Below, in pieces: positions 7,859-17,757 of a stretch of DNA of 48,812 bases. The stretch is from contig JAQVJW010000004.1 in assembly GCA_028694925.1 (NCBI GenBank), positions 1 to 48,812 of the forward strand. Direction: 5' to 3'. This stretch comes from Patescibacteria group bacterium (GTDB lineage Bacteria > Patescibacteriota > CPR2 > UBA1875). A model generated the notes under the pieces. That model did not search any database and had not been told where the DNA came from. It saw only the letters and a list, made by a program, of their open reading frames with translations. The translations under genes and the position numbers were made by a program. Numbering within the stretch: the first letter of the stretch is position 1; each line of letters begins with the position of its first letter.

Positions 7859-9073
7859 ATGAAGGATAAGAAAGACTTAAAACCAGACAAAAGAAAGAAG
7901 ATTTTAGTTGGGGCTATTATAATCCTCTCTTTTGTGATTGGCTTTATCATGGGTCATCAGGATGCTCTTCTTTCTAGAATTGGCTATACCCCAGAGGTAT
8001 ATCGGGAGAGGCTCAGTAATTCCGATGCCGACTTCTCTATATTCTGGCGAGCTTGGGATTTAATCGTTGAAAATTATGATGGTGAGGTAGACTATCAGGC
8101 TATGATATATGGGGCCATAAAAGGGATGACCGAGTCTCTCGGGGACCCCTATACCGCCTTTTTGACTCCCGAGGAGGCCAAACAGCTAGAGGATGACCTT
8201 TCGGGAGTATTTTATGGTATTGGAGCTGAGATTGGTATCAAGAACGACGAGCTGACCGTTATAACGCCGCTTAATGGTACCCCGGCAAAGGAAGCGGGGC
8301 TTATGGCAGGAGACGTGATTCTTGCGATTGATGGAGAGTCGACCCTTGGTATGAATATTGATATAGCGGTAGCGAAAATTAGGGGAGATGAGGGTACCGA
8401 GGTTACGTTGAGTATAAGAAGGGATGAAGAAGTTAAGGATTACAAGATTAAAAGGGCCAAGATTACGGTCAAAAGCGTTGATTATGAGATAAGAGATGGA
8501 AATATCGGCTATATCGAGATCTCTAGGTTTGATGAGAACACCACTGATCTTCTCAGGAAAGGCCTTGATGAGCTTAATTCAAAAGAGGTCAAAAAGATTG
8601 TCCTCGACCTTCGTGGAAACCCTGGTGGTTACTTAGACGAATCGATCACCGTTGCTTCTGAGTTTCTAAAGGAAGGGGTTATTGTCACTGAGAAGAATGA
8701 CAAGAACGGTGACAAGGAGTATGAATACAAAGCAACCGGTAATGGTAAGATGACGGGAGATGATATTAAGATTATCGTCCTCATAAACGAAGGGTCGGCT
8801 TCGGCTTCAGAGATAGTGGCTGGGGCCCTAAAGGACCAAGATAGAGCCACCCTAGTAGGTGAGACAACCTTTGGTAAGGGTTCGGTCCAAGAGATTGAAA
8901 ACCTTGCTCGAGGATCGGTGATGAGGCTAACAATTGCACATTGGTACACCCCAAGCGGGATGAACATTGCCGAAGAGGGTATTGAGCCTGACGTTAGGGT
9001 AGAACTTACTGAGGATGACTACAACGCAGATCGCGACCCGCAACTCGCGAAAGCTTTTGAATTACTTAAATAG
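7859..9073 (+). CDS. Carboxyl-terminal processing protease (S41, PDZ)
   Basis: PDZ region, GSASASEIVAGALKDQDRATLVGETTFGKGSVQ. Confidence 0.92.
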   Translation: MKDKKDLKPDKRKKILVGAIIILSFVIGFIMGHQDALLSRIGYTPEVYRERLSNSDADFSIFWRAWDLIVENYDGEVDYQAMIYGAIKGMTESLGDPYTAFLTPEEAKQLEDDLSGVFYGIGAEIGIKNDELTVITPLNGTPAKEAGLMAGDVILAIDGESTLGMNIDIAVAKIRGDEGTEVTLSIRRDEEVKDYKIKRAKITVKSVDYEIRDGNIGYIEISRFDENTTDLLRKGLDELNSKEVKKIVLDLRGNPGGYLDESITVASEFLKEGVIVTEKNDKNGDKEYEYKATGNGKMTGDDIKIIVLINEGSASASEIVAGALKDQDRATLVGETTFGKGSVQEIENLARGSVMRLTIAHWYTPSGMNIAEEGIEPDVRVELTEDDYNADRDPQLAKAFELLK

Positions 9074-9084
9074 AAAGGAGAATA

Positions 9085-9531
9085 ATGGTTAAAGTAATAT
9101 TTCTTGAAAACCTAGAGGAAAACAAAGTCGGAGACATCAAAAATGTCGCTGACGGTTACGCCCGTAACTATTTGGTCCCTAAAGGGATAGTCGAGATCGC
9201 CACCGAGGGTAAGGTTCGGGAACTTGAGTCAAAGATGGCTAAGCTTAAAAAAGAGGAAGCTGAGAAAGTAGCCGCCGCAGAGAAGATAGCCGGAAAAATT
9301 ACAAAAGAGAAGATTGTAATCGAAGAGGAGGTTAACGAAGACGGACATCTATATGGAGCAGTAACACCAAAGGAAGTGGCTGAAGTCCTTGCAGATAGGG
9401 GTTATGAGATAGATGGGTCTGACATTATTATGGAGGAGTCAATCAAAGAACCTGGTGATTATGAGGTAGAGGTTAGGGTTGGGCATGGGGTAGAGACAAA
9501 GCTTAAGGTTGTGGTTCAGAGAAAAGAATAG
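9085..9531 (+). CDS. rplI: 50S ribosomal protein L9
   Basis: MVKVIFLENLEENKVGDIKNVADGYARNYLVPKG. Confidence 0.97.
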   Translation: MVKVIFLENLEENKVGDIKNVADGYARNYLVPKGIVEIATEGKVRELESKMAKLKKEEAEKVAAAEKIAGKITKEKIVIEEEVNEDGHLYGAVTPKEVAEVLADRGYEIDGSDIIMEESIKEPGDYEVEVRVGHGVETKLKVVVQRKE

Positions 9532-9552
9532 TTATCTAAAATAGCTGTAATT

Positions 9553-9582
9553 AAAAAACCCCATCATATGTGGGGCTTTTTA
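9553..9582. terminator. Bidirectional terminator between rplI and rpmA
   Basis: AAAAAACCCCA...TGTGGGGCTTTTT. Confidence 0.8.
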
Positions 9583-9594
9583 ATGCTTTTGGGA

Positions 9595-9876
9595 CTATTT
9601 TATTGGGACAACGCTTACAATTGTTTTTTCTTGCTTTTTGCCGGTAAATCTACTTTTGGCTTTCTTTTCAAAAATGATGTGACCATCGATGGTTGCAAAA
9701 AGAGTATCGTCCTTACCAACCGACACATTATTACCTGGTTCCCATCTGGTGCCTCTTTGACGGGCAAGAATATTTCCAGCCTTAACAAACTCACCACCAA
9801 ACTTCTTGATGCCAAGTCTTTTTGATTCTGATTCTCTACCTAGCCTGGTGGAACCACCGGCTTTTGTATGTGCCAT
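9595..9876 (-). CDS. rpmA: 50S ribosomal protein L27
   Basis: [51 protein letters not shown]. Confidence 0.97.
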   Translation of the reverse strand: MAHTKAGGSTRLGRESESKRLGIKKFGGEFVKAGNILARQRGTRWEPGNNVSVGKDDTLFATIDGHIIFEKKAKSRFTGKKQEKTIVSVVPIK

Positions 9877-9979
9877 CTATTACCTCTTTTAGCCAAAATA
9901 TTTTAACATGAATATGTGGTAATTTCAACATCTTCATTTTAGGTTTGATATTTCTTACATATTTCCTTAAACTAACCAT

Positions 9980-10426
9980 ATGATTGTTATCCTTGATAAT
10001 ATTAGAAGTGCTCAAAATGTAGGTTCAATCCTTCGAACTTGTGATGGGCTTGGTATCCGTGAGGTTTATCTTTGCGGGATTACGCCTGGAATAGATGATA
10101 GAAAGGTGTTAAAGACCTCACTTGGAGCCGAGAAGAGTCTTAAGGTCTTAGAAACTCCCTCAACATTTGATACCGTTAAGGGTCTTCTAGATAAATACGA
10201 GGTTGTAGCGCTAGAATTATCTAAAGGTGCAGTAGATATTAAGGAATATACTCCGAGAAAAGAGGTTGCTCTAGTCGTTGGGAATGAGGTCTCAGGTGTC
10301 TCAGATGATGTTCAAAAGATTTGTAACAAGGAAGTAATGATCCCAATGAAAGGAACAAAGGAATCCTTAAATGTCTCAGTTGCCTTTGGGATTGCAGCCT
10401 TCTATTTAACTTCCTTGCACTCTTAA
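9980..10426 (+). CDS. SpoU/TrmH-family RNA methyltransferase
   Basis: N..S..RT motif, VVGNEVSGVSDDV, IPMKGTKESLNVSVAFGIA. Confidence 0.92.
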   Translation: MIVILDNIRSAQNVGSILRTCDGLGIREVYLCGITPGIDDRKVLKTSLGAEKSLKVLETPSTFDTVKGLLDKYEVVALELSKGAVDIKEYTPRKEVALVVGNEVSGVSDDVQKICNKEVMIPMKGTKESLNVSVAFGIAAFYLTSLHS

Positions 10427-10491
10427 ATAGTAGTAGTAAAATATATGTAGGCAATTATTAACCCGTAAGGGGGACTAAAGGAGGTCAAAAA

Positions 10492-10896
10492 ATGCCAGAA
10501 GAAAATAAAGAAGAAGTAAAAGAGACGACACCAAAGAGTAGTGGTGGTACAGGACTTGAGCCTAATGTAGCAGCGATGCTTGCCTATCTATTCCTTGGCA
10601 TCGGGGGTCTTATCATTTATCTAATCGAGAAAGAGAACAAGTTTGTTCGATTTGCTGCCATGCAATCGATCGTTCTTGGAGTAGCAGTCCTTGCCCTTAA
10701 CTTTCTCTACAGTATCATTCTTGTTCCTATCTTTTTCTCAGGAATTGGGGTAGGATTACTATTTTCGATGGTTAGCTGGTTAATCTGGCTTGGATTCGTC
10801 GTTGTTTGGATTATGCTCATGGTTAAGGCATACCAAAACCAAGAGTGGGAGCTGCCGGTTGTTGGGAAAATCGCTCGAAACGCAGTCAACAAATAG
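10492..10896 (+). CDS. DUF4870/Tic20-like small membrane protein
   Basis: GLEPNVAAMLAYLFLGIGGLIIYLIEKENKFVRFAAMQS. Confidence 0.75.
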   Translation: MPEENKEEVKETTPKSSGGTGLEPNVAAMLAYLFLGIGGLIIYLIEKENKFVRFAAMQSIVLGVAVLALNFLYSIILVPIFFSGIGVGLLFSMVSWLIWLGFVVVWIMLMVKAYQNQEWELPVVGKIARNAVNK

Positions 10897-10958
10897 TTCA
10901 ATAGTGTTTTGTTAAAAGGGCTCTTACGTGGGTCCTTTTAACTTGTTAGAATATATCT

Positions 10959-11801
10959 ATGAAATTAGGAGCCCATGTTCCAATCGGGAAAAGTCTTGAC
11001 GCGGCGGTCGATAACGCCAGCCTTATAGGTTGTGAAACAATGCAGATATTTACTTCAAATCCTAAAGGTTGGAACTTTACGGTAAGAGGTAGGGAAGAGA
11101 TAGAAAGGTTTAAAGAGAAGGCCAAAAACAAAGGGATAACCGATATCTTTGGTCATTCAATTTATCTTATAAACCTCGCGACTGAAAATCCATACGTCTA
11201 CACAAACTCTATTAATTCCTTGATCTCAGGGTTAACACTCGCCGAAAATGCCGGCTTTTCGGGGGTCGTGACACATGTGGGTTCGCATGTCGGTGCGGGC
11301 TATGAGACAGGGATTAAGCAAGTAGTAAATGCCCTAATACAAACTCTTGCGACAACCAAGGAGAAAATACCTATTCTCCTTGAGACAGATGCCGGAAGCG
11401 GCAATAAGATTGGGTGTAAGTTCTCAGATATCGCAGAGATTATATCAAAGGTAGATTCTGGGGCAATAAGAGTTTGCCTTGATACCTGTCATATTTTTGC
11501 CTCAGGCTATGATATCCGGAGTAAGGCGGGGCTTAATGAGACTTTGGAAGAATTCGATAGAGAAATAGGGCTCGAAAAACTTGCCCTAATTCACTTAAAT
11601 GATTCTAAGGGAGATTTAGGTTCAAATATTGATCGGCACGAGATTATCGGTGAAGGGAAGATAGGTCTTGAGTCCTTCGGAAGAATTATCAATCATCCAA
11701 AGCTAAAGCACTTACCTGGTATTGTTGAGACACCGGACAATAAGACGCTTGGGGATGAGAATGTGAGTTTAGAAAGATTAAGGAAATTAAGAAAAGAATA
11801 A
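10959..11801 (+). CDS. nfo: Endonuclease IV (AP endonuclease)
   Basis: MKLGAHVPIGKSLDAAV..., HSIYLINLA, LETDAGSG, CLDTCHIFASGYD, HLNDSK. Confidence 0.95.
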   Translation: MKLGAHVPIGKSLDAAVDNASLIGCETMQIFTSNPKGWNFTVRGREEIERFKEKAKNKGITDIFGHSIYLINLATENPYVYTNSINSLISGLTLAENAGFSGVVTHVGSHVGAGYETGIKQVVNALIQTLATTKEKIPILLETDAGSGNKIGCKFSDIAEIISKVDSGAIRVCLDTCHIFASGYDIRSKAGLNETLEEFDREIGLEKLALIHLNDSKGDLGSNIDRHEIIGEGKIGLESFGRIINHPKLKHLPGIVETPDNKTLGDENVSLERLRKLRKE

Positions 11802-11804
11802 GAG

Positions 11805-12749
11805 ATGACCGATATAATCTACCAGAATAAGTTACTTTACCCGGAAGTTCTTTGGGAGAGACCGGTTAATTACTACAAATCAAAGGCCGGGAGGATTCTC
11901 CTTGTGGCTGGTTCAAAGGGGTTGGCCGGAGCTGCCCTCCTTATAGCCGAAGCAGCCTTTAGAAGCGGGACTGGTATTTTAACCTTAGCATTTCCCGAGG
12001 AGCTTAAAGGGAACTATACCGAAATCTTACCAGAGGCGATGACCCTACCACTACCCCAGACTCATTCAGGGAGTATCGCAAGAGCAGCCCTTCCCACACT
12101 TACAGAACAACTTGAGGTATCTGATGTGCTCGTTGTTGGTCCAGGAATCTCCGAAAATACCGAGACTATTCAAACTATTTGGGAACTTTTGAGGGTTACA
12201 AAAATACCGACGGTCATAGATGCAGAGGGGATAAGGGCCTTGGCCCACGGGATAGAAGCAGTAAGAGAAAAGGAAGGAATGGAGAAGGTCCACAGCCTTT
12301 TTCGGGGGTTAGGAGCTGATATTGTAATCACTCCACATCCCGGAGAGGCCGCAAAACTAATGCATGCACTAGGGGAGGAAGTCAAGAAATCAAAACCAAA
12401 TTATATTGAAAAGAATAAGGTCGAAGTAGCAAGGATACTCACGAGTCATCTTAGCGCTTGCATCGTCCTAAAAGGACACGATACGACCATTACAAGCAAA
12501 AAAGGTAAGGTTGTCGTTGATAAGGTTGGTGGTCCAGAGCTAGCCACGGCCGGTACCGGAGATGTTCTGGCAGGGATTATCGGGTCGTTTATAGCTCAAA
12601 ATCCAAAGAAGATATTTAAGGCAGCTGTAACTGCCGTTTATCTCCATTCACTTTCTGGGAGGCTGGCCAAAGAAGTCACAAGTGAGCGTTCTGTTATGGC
12701 GAGTGATGTAATAAAGTATCTGCCGAAGGCGATAAAGGAGAGTGAATAA
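11805..12749 (+). CDS. nnrD: ADP/ATP-dependent NAD(P)H-hydrate dehydratase
   Basis: ITPHPGEAAKL, LKGHDT, GGPELATAGTGDVLAGIIGS. Confidence 0.9.
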   Translation: MTDIIYQNKLLYPEVLWERPVNYYKSKAGRILLVAGSKGLAGAALLIAEAAFRSGTGILTLAFPEELKGNYTEILPEAMTLPLPQTHSGSIARAALPTLTEQLEVSDVLVVGPGISENTETIQTIWELLRVTKIPTVIDAEGIRALAHGIEAVREKEGMEKVHSLFRGLGADIVITPHPGEAAKLMHALGEEVKKSKPNYIEKNKVEVARILTSHLSACIVLKGHDTTITSKKGKVVVDKVGGPELATAGTGDVLAGIIGSFIAQNPKKIFKAAVTAVYLHSLSGRLAKEVTSERSVMASDVIKYLPKAIKESE

Positions 12750-13210
12750 TGAATAAAAAAGATGGATTCGTAAGAGCCAAGGCCATTGGCTATATTATTA
12801 ATAATGGTACAGTATTTTTGGGGTTCTCAAGCACCCCAGATACTAAGAATGGTTTCTATACCGCAATCGGGGGAGGTATAGAATTTGGCGAGACTGGAGC
12901 TGAGGCGGTTATAAGGGAATATGAGGAAGAGACCGAGCTTAAGGTCGTTAATCCAGAATACAGAGGGATTATAGAGAATATCTTTGATTGGGAGGGAAAA
13001 CCAAATCATGAAATAATTCTTGTTTATCAGGTAGATTTTGAGAATAAGAATATTTACAAAGAGAAGCAAGTTGTAAGATATGACGACTTCGATAGAGAGA
13101 AGGTTGCAAGATGGGTGCCTATCTCGGACATACATGAAGGAAAAATAGATTTATTACCGACTAAATTGAAGAAATTTATTGTTGGTATTTCAGAAACAGT
13201 GGTGGATTAA
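12749..13210 (+). CDS. NUDIX hydrolase
   Basis: Nudix box GGGIEFGETGAEAVIREYEEETEL. Confidence 0.93.
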   Translation: MNKKDGFVRAKAIGYIINNGTVFLGFSSTPDTKNGFYTAIGGGIEFGETGAEAVIREYEEETELKVVNPEYRGIIENIFDWEGKPNHEIILVYQVDFENKNIYKEKQVVRYDDFDREKVARWVPISDIHEGKIDLLPTKLKKFIVGISETVVD

Positions 13211-13239
13211 AACAAACAGGATTTTAATCTGTCATATAA

Positions 13240-13812
13240 CTACAGAACATTATTAATCTTATCTAAGTCAACATCCCACATGTGGTCTTTCCCCTCTAAA
13301 ATTACTAGTTGAGCGCTTAGCTCCTTGGCCAACCTAATACCATGACTCAGGGGAACACGAACGTCGTCACGTTTATATATACAAATGATTTGCCTCGCTG
13401 ACCTTTTTATTTTAGACCAATCATATGATTGTCTTTTATACCCAAGAATATTGAATATTATTTGACTAATCTTAGGTTGAAACTTTGAAGAAGCATCCTT
13501 CTTGGCTATAGTCTCAATAGGAGTTGCTAAAAGAACAAGCGTATCTATATTGGTTCCGGCTTTGTTTAGATAATCCAATATGGCTTTACCCCCTAGCGAG
13601 AATCCAACCAGAACACTTCCGTTATCAGGGGTAAAGCTATGAATAGTCGTCTGCCACCTTCGGTTACTAGGGAAATATGAACTTGGTGATTTTGGTAACG
13701 GCATAGTAACTCCATATCCAAGCTTTTCCAGTAGTACTTTCTCATCGCGGAACCAATTTCCTCTCCTGGCTGGCCATCCCCAAAAACCGTAAAGTAGTAA
13801 TGCCCTTTTCAT
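13240..13812 (-). CDS. Small alpha/beta hydrolase
   Basis: LLYGFWGWPARRGNWF, GFSLGGKA nucleophile elbow, GKDHMWDVD; start at internal Met because the reported ORF overlaps the tRNA. Confidence 0.75.
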   Translation of the reverse strand: MKRALLLYGFWGWPARRGNWFRDEKVLLEKLGYGVTMPLPKSPSSYFPSNRRWQTTIHSFTPDNGSVLVGFSLGGKAILDYLNKAGTNIDTLVLLATPIETIAKKDASSKFQPKISQIIFNILGYKRQSYDWSKIKRSARQIICIYKRDDVRVPLSHGIRLAKELSAQLVILEGKDHMWDVDLDKINNVL

Positions 13813-13851
13813 TGAGTCATTATAGATTGAAATATAATATTCATAGAATTC

Positions 13852-13938
13852 TGGTGGGCGAGGAGAGAATCGAACTCTCACGAGATTGCTCTCATAGGTT
13901 TTTGAGACCTACGCGTCTACCAATTCCGCCACTCGCCC
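13852..13938 (-). tRNA. tRNA-Leu (CAA), CCA encoded
   Basis: GGGCGAG...TAGGT-CTCAAAA-ACCTA...long variable arm...GAGAGTTCGATTCTCTC...CTCGCCCACCA. Confidence 0.95.
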
Positions 13939-13992
13939 GAGACGTGCAAAATAAGCTCCAACCGATTATAATTGATCTGGAGGTTTTTTTCA

Positions 13993-15006
13993 ATGAACCG
14001 TGAGCCTAAGATAGAAGAGCTTGAAAAACTTATAGAGCATTTTAGAAAGACAGACCGTGAGCATGAGCTTTCGGAGATTTTAGAACGACACAAAATAATG
14101 GATAGGGACGAGGTGCTCGATGTTATCGATGATGATACTCATGAGTTTCACGAGGAAGCTATCGTTATAAACAAACTAGCCTGGCGAGAAGGGCTTGTAA
14201 GAAAGGTCGCAAAGCCTTTTAAGCGCTTTTCTTGGCTTTTTAGGAATAAGTGGTATGTTCGGTTTGGAATTTATTGGCTTTCCCTTTTTTTTGTGATGTT
14301 TTCACTCCTTAATGCCCCTATCTTCTATTCTCGTCTTAGTGTCTCCGAGGAGACTACTACAGAGACAAAAATGGTAACTACTCAGGAACTCGTAGGTGGT
14401 GCCACGGCTAAATCGGCCCCGCTAGCCACAGGTGAAGTAATTCCTAAGGGCAATTATCTTAAGGTAGGAAAGATCAAAGTTAATGCCCCTATTGTTTTTC
14501 CAAAGACAACCGATGAAGCGACAATCCAAAAATACCTTACCCAGGGAGTCGTCCACTATCACGGTACAGCCAATCCCGGTCAAGTCGGCAACACCTTCAT
14601 TACCGGCCATTCCTCAAACTTTTGGTGGATTAAGGGGAACTATAATTATGTTTTTGTGAACCTCGATAAACTCGTGAAGGGTGATCAAGCTATTATCTAC
14701 TACGGTGGTAACAAATATGTCTACGAGGTTACCGGGAAGGTGGTTGTGGCCCCAACAGATGTTTCTGTCCTTGGGGCAACTGATACTCCTACCTTAAGCC
14801 TGATGACCTGCACCCCACCGGGAACAAACTGGAAGAGACTAGTAGTCAAATTCAAACAGGTAGCCCCCAAATACGTAAAACCAAGGCTCGTTGAACGAAC
14901 TGAGATAGTCGAAAATACGGTAAAGCTTCCTTCGACTGATAAGAACTCTCTAGGGGCATGGCTCCTCACCGTTTGGGATGAAATCGTAGGCGTATTTAAA
15001 AGCTAA
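13993..15006 (+). CDS. Sortase
   Basis: TGHSSNFWW, LMTCTPPGTNWKRLVV catalytic region; long cytoplasmic N-terminus + TM. Confidence 0.88.
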   Translation: MNREPKIEELEKLIEHFRKTDREHELSEILERHKIMDRDEVLDVIDDDTHEFHEEAIVINKLAWREGLVRKVAKPFKRFSWLFRNKWYVRFGIYWLSLFFVMFSLLNAPIFYSRLSVSEETTTETKMVTTQELVGGATAKSAPLATGEVIPKGNYLKVGKIKVNAPIVFPKTTDEATIQKYLTQGVVHYHGTANPGQVGNTFITGHSSNFWWIKGNYNYVFVNLDKLVKGDQAIIYYGGNKYVYEVTGKVVVAPTDVSVLGATDTPTLSLMTCTPPGTNWKRLVVKFKQVAPKYVKPRLVERTEIVENTVKLPSTDKNSLGAWLLTVWDEIVGVFKS

Positions 15007-16393
15007 AGACAAAGAGGTCTAAATCGTTTTTCGCGAGGGTTGAGATAAAGTAGATATTGGGTTCGTCTTTTGCGGCAAGAGTCAGAATAGGGGAAGTTGA
15101 TTCAAAGAGAGGATTGTCGTAGACCCCGTTATAGTTGACCATCCTAACTTCCGTACCGGTGTGATAAATGATGTTATCACCACCTGAGAGCCAGCTCATC
15201 TGACCAAAGTCTGTACTTGTTGTTATCTCATAGTATTCAGCCTTCTTTATATCATAAACCTGAGTTTTCTTGCTCGCCTTATAGAGTATCCTCTCTTCCA
15301 CAGGAGAGACCTTAAAGTAGCTAACGTCTTTAGCAATTGTCTCGATGGTAGGATTTTTTACCTCATTACTATATAGGTAAAGCTCCTTATCATCTAGATT
15401 ATGAATAACATAAGACTTACTTTCGGAGAGATACGAGACGTTATAATTCTTTGAAGCTGGGAAAGATTTTATCAAGGTATCCTTATTACCGTTTTGGTGT
15501 ATCTTGTACAGTCCATAATTATCACTAGACTTTTGTACAAGAAGGAGACCATTTTCTGACTCATAAACGCCATAAACATCTTTAGCAAGGGTGGCCGATA
15601 AAGTTCGCTCTAGTAAATTCATCTTGTAGAGGCTATTTTCTCTTGTGACGTAGAGCTCGTTGTGGGTATAGGGGCTAAAGATAATATCATCAATTTGGAT
15701 ATTAAATAGATTTGAGATATTCCAAGAGTTGCCACCATCTCTTGCTTCCCGAACAATATATGAGGTCTTTTTGTTTTCTGTCTCCTTGGTTAGGTAGCGC
15801 TCGTTGTCGTTTGAATAGGAGAGAGGGTCAACCTTGGCCACACTAGTGTCATATTCATATATTTTTTGGGTATCCTTGTTATTTGGGTTTAGTTGCCATA
15901 GTGTGCCCACCTTTTCCACCGCATCGATACTCGATACGAGGACTTTGCTTTTATCAAACGAAGTGATTTGCGATGAGACGCTGCCACTTAACTTATATGG
16001 TTCGGCCTCTTTTTCGAGGGGGATAAGATAGAGGTAGTCAAGCCAAGTAACATAGCCGGGTTCAACTGTGACGGTATTTTCCCAAGGAATATAGCCATCC
16101 CTTTCAACTTTGACAGAATGTTCGCCGGTCGAGACTCGGTTAAGCTTGAGGTCGAAGAACCCTATGTTAGGAGTTTTTCGCGAATACTCTTCGTTATCAA
16201 GATAGACCGTGGCTTCCCCAGGGACAGTCTTTATAATAATGATGCCTGTTTTTTTAGTAACCAGCCGGCCATCCTGAAAAGAGATATCATAACCAGCGGC
16301 AAAAAAGATAATATAGATCGCAATAATTGCAAATAATAGTCCCACAAGGGGATAAAGGGTAAAGCGAACAGCGAGAGATGGGCCATATTTCAT
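14996..16393 (-). CDS. Membrane-anchored PEGA-domain protein with beta-propeller-like C-terminus
   Basis: N-terminal TM; VPGEATVYLDNEEY...TGEHSVKVERDGYIPWENTVTVEPG. Confidence 0.8.
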   Translation of the reverse strand: MKYGPSLAVRFTLYPLVGLLFAIIAIYIIFFAAGYDISFQDGRLVTKKTGIIIIKTVPGEATVYLDNEEYSRKTPNIGFFDLKLNRVSTGEHSVKVERDGYIPWENTVTVEPGYVTWLDYLYLIPLEKEAEPYKLSGSVSSQITSFDKSKVLVSSIDAVEKVGTLWQLNPNNKDTQKIYEYDTSVAKVDPLSYSNDNERYLTKETENKKTSYIVREARDGGNSWNISNLFNIQIDDIIFSPYTHNELYVTRENSLYKMNLLERTLSATLAKDVYGVYESENGLLLVQKSSDNYGLYKIHQNGNKDTLIKSFPASKNYNVSYLSESKSYVIHNLDDKELYLYSNEVKNPTIETIAKDVSYFKVSPVEERILYKASKKTQVYDIKKAEYYEITTSTDFGQMSWLSGGDNIIYHTGTEVRMVNYNGVYDNPLFESTSPILTLAAKDEPNIYFISTLAKNDLDLFVFSF

Positions 16394-16458
16394 AGCAAGG
16401 ATATTATACCGGGAAGTCACTTAAAATGCCAGGGATTATCTGCTATAATACCTGAGCT

Positions 16459-17742
16459 ATGGAACAGTTAATTATTAACGGGCCCACAAAACTTAAAGGA
16501 GAGATTAAAGTCTCTGGCTCTAAAAATGCCGCTCTTCCAATTATCGCTGCTACCATACTTGTTAGAGGGAAAGTCGTCCTTTCAAATATTCCTGAGATTG
16601 ATGATGTTATTGCTCTCCTTAATATCCTTGGAAGTTTAGGAGCAAAATATACACTAGAGAATAATACGCTTACGATTGATACCAAAGGGATACGGAAAGA
16701 AAATCCAGACCCTAAACTAGTCAGAAAACTCAGGGCTTCGATCCTCCTTATCGGACCACTTCTTAGGATAAATAAGGGAGTTACAATACCTCACCCCGGT
16801 GGTTGCCTGATTGGAACCCGCCCAATCGATATTCACCTTGAAGGGTTTAAGAAAATGGGAGCTAAAGTAATAGAAGATAGAAATGGTTACAACCTATCAA
16901 TAGATTCGATGAAACCGATAGAGTTCCGAGCTGATTTTACTGTAACCGGAACCGAGAACCTCATAATGGCTGCTGTACTCACAGAAGGGGCCACCAAGAT
17001 ATCGCTTGCCGCTGCCGAACCACATGTGCAGGACCTTTGTAATTTCCTTAACTCGGCTGGAGCAAAGATCGAAGGGATTGGAACCCATAACTTAAAAATT
17101 ATGGGAGTAGAGAAACTAAAGGAAGTAGAATATGAGATAATTCCAGACCAGATCGAAGCCGGGACGTTTGCAATCGCAGCCGCTGCTTCTAAGGGAGATG
17201 TTGTGGTTAACGGTTTCGTGCCCAAACATCACGAGAGCCTCCTTTCGAAGTTCGACCGGGCCGGGATTCGATATGAAATACTAGAAAGTGACAAAGTAAG
17301 AATATTGCCAACTCATGAGATTAGGCCATTTAATCTAAGGACCGAGATATATCCCGGGTTCCCAACCGACCTTCAAGCTCCAATGGCAGTCCTTGCAACC
17401 CAAGCAAATGGAACCTCAGAGATTTATGAGACTATCTTTGAGGGAAGACTTGGATATATCAATGAACTTTCAAAAATGGGAGCTAACTGCATCGCCCGTG
17501 ATGCCCATCAAGCAACCATCACCGGACCAACTCCACTCTATGGTACACGAATCACGAGCTTTGACCTTAGGGCTGGTGCGACACTTGTTATTGCCGGGGT
17601 GATTGCGACCGGAGAGTCGAGGCTTGATCAAATTGAGATTATCGATAGGGGATATGAGAAGATAGAAGAGAAACTAAAAGCACTTGGGGCAAATATTAAA
17701 AGGGTGAAACTAAAGGAAATTGAGCCAAGAGAGGGCTCGTGA
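16459..17742 (+). CDS. murA: UDP-N-acetylglucosamine 1-carboxyvinyltransferase
   Basis: KLKGEIKVSGSKNAALPIIAATIL, HPGGCLIGTRPIDIHLEGF. Confidence 0.96.
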   Translation: MEQLIINGPTKLKGEIKVSGSKNAALPIIAATILVRGKVVLSNIPEIDDVIALLNILGSLGAKYTLENNTLTIDTKGIRKENPDPKLVRKLRASILLIGPLLRINKGVTIPHPGGCLIGTRPIDIHLEGFKKMGAKVIEDRNGYNLSIDSMKPIEFRADFTVTGTENLIMAAVLTEGATKISLAAAEPHVQDLCNFLNSAGAKIEGIGTHNLKIMGVEKLKEVEYEIIPDQIEAGTFAIAAAASKGDVVVNGFVPKHHESLLSKFDRAGIRYEILESDKVRILPTHEIRPFNLRTEIYPGFPTDLQAPMAVLATQANGTSEIYETIFEGRLGYINELSKMGANCIARDAHQATITGPTPLYGTRITSFDLRAGATLVIAGVIATGESRLDQIEIIDRGYEKIEEKLKALGANIKRVKLKEIEPREGS

Positions 17743-17757
17743 TAAAATATCGTAAGT

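Noticed and set aside
9568-9825. Plus-strand ORF opposite rpmA
   Set aside because: Shadow ORF of the clear L27 gene.
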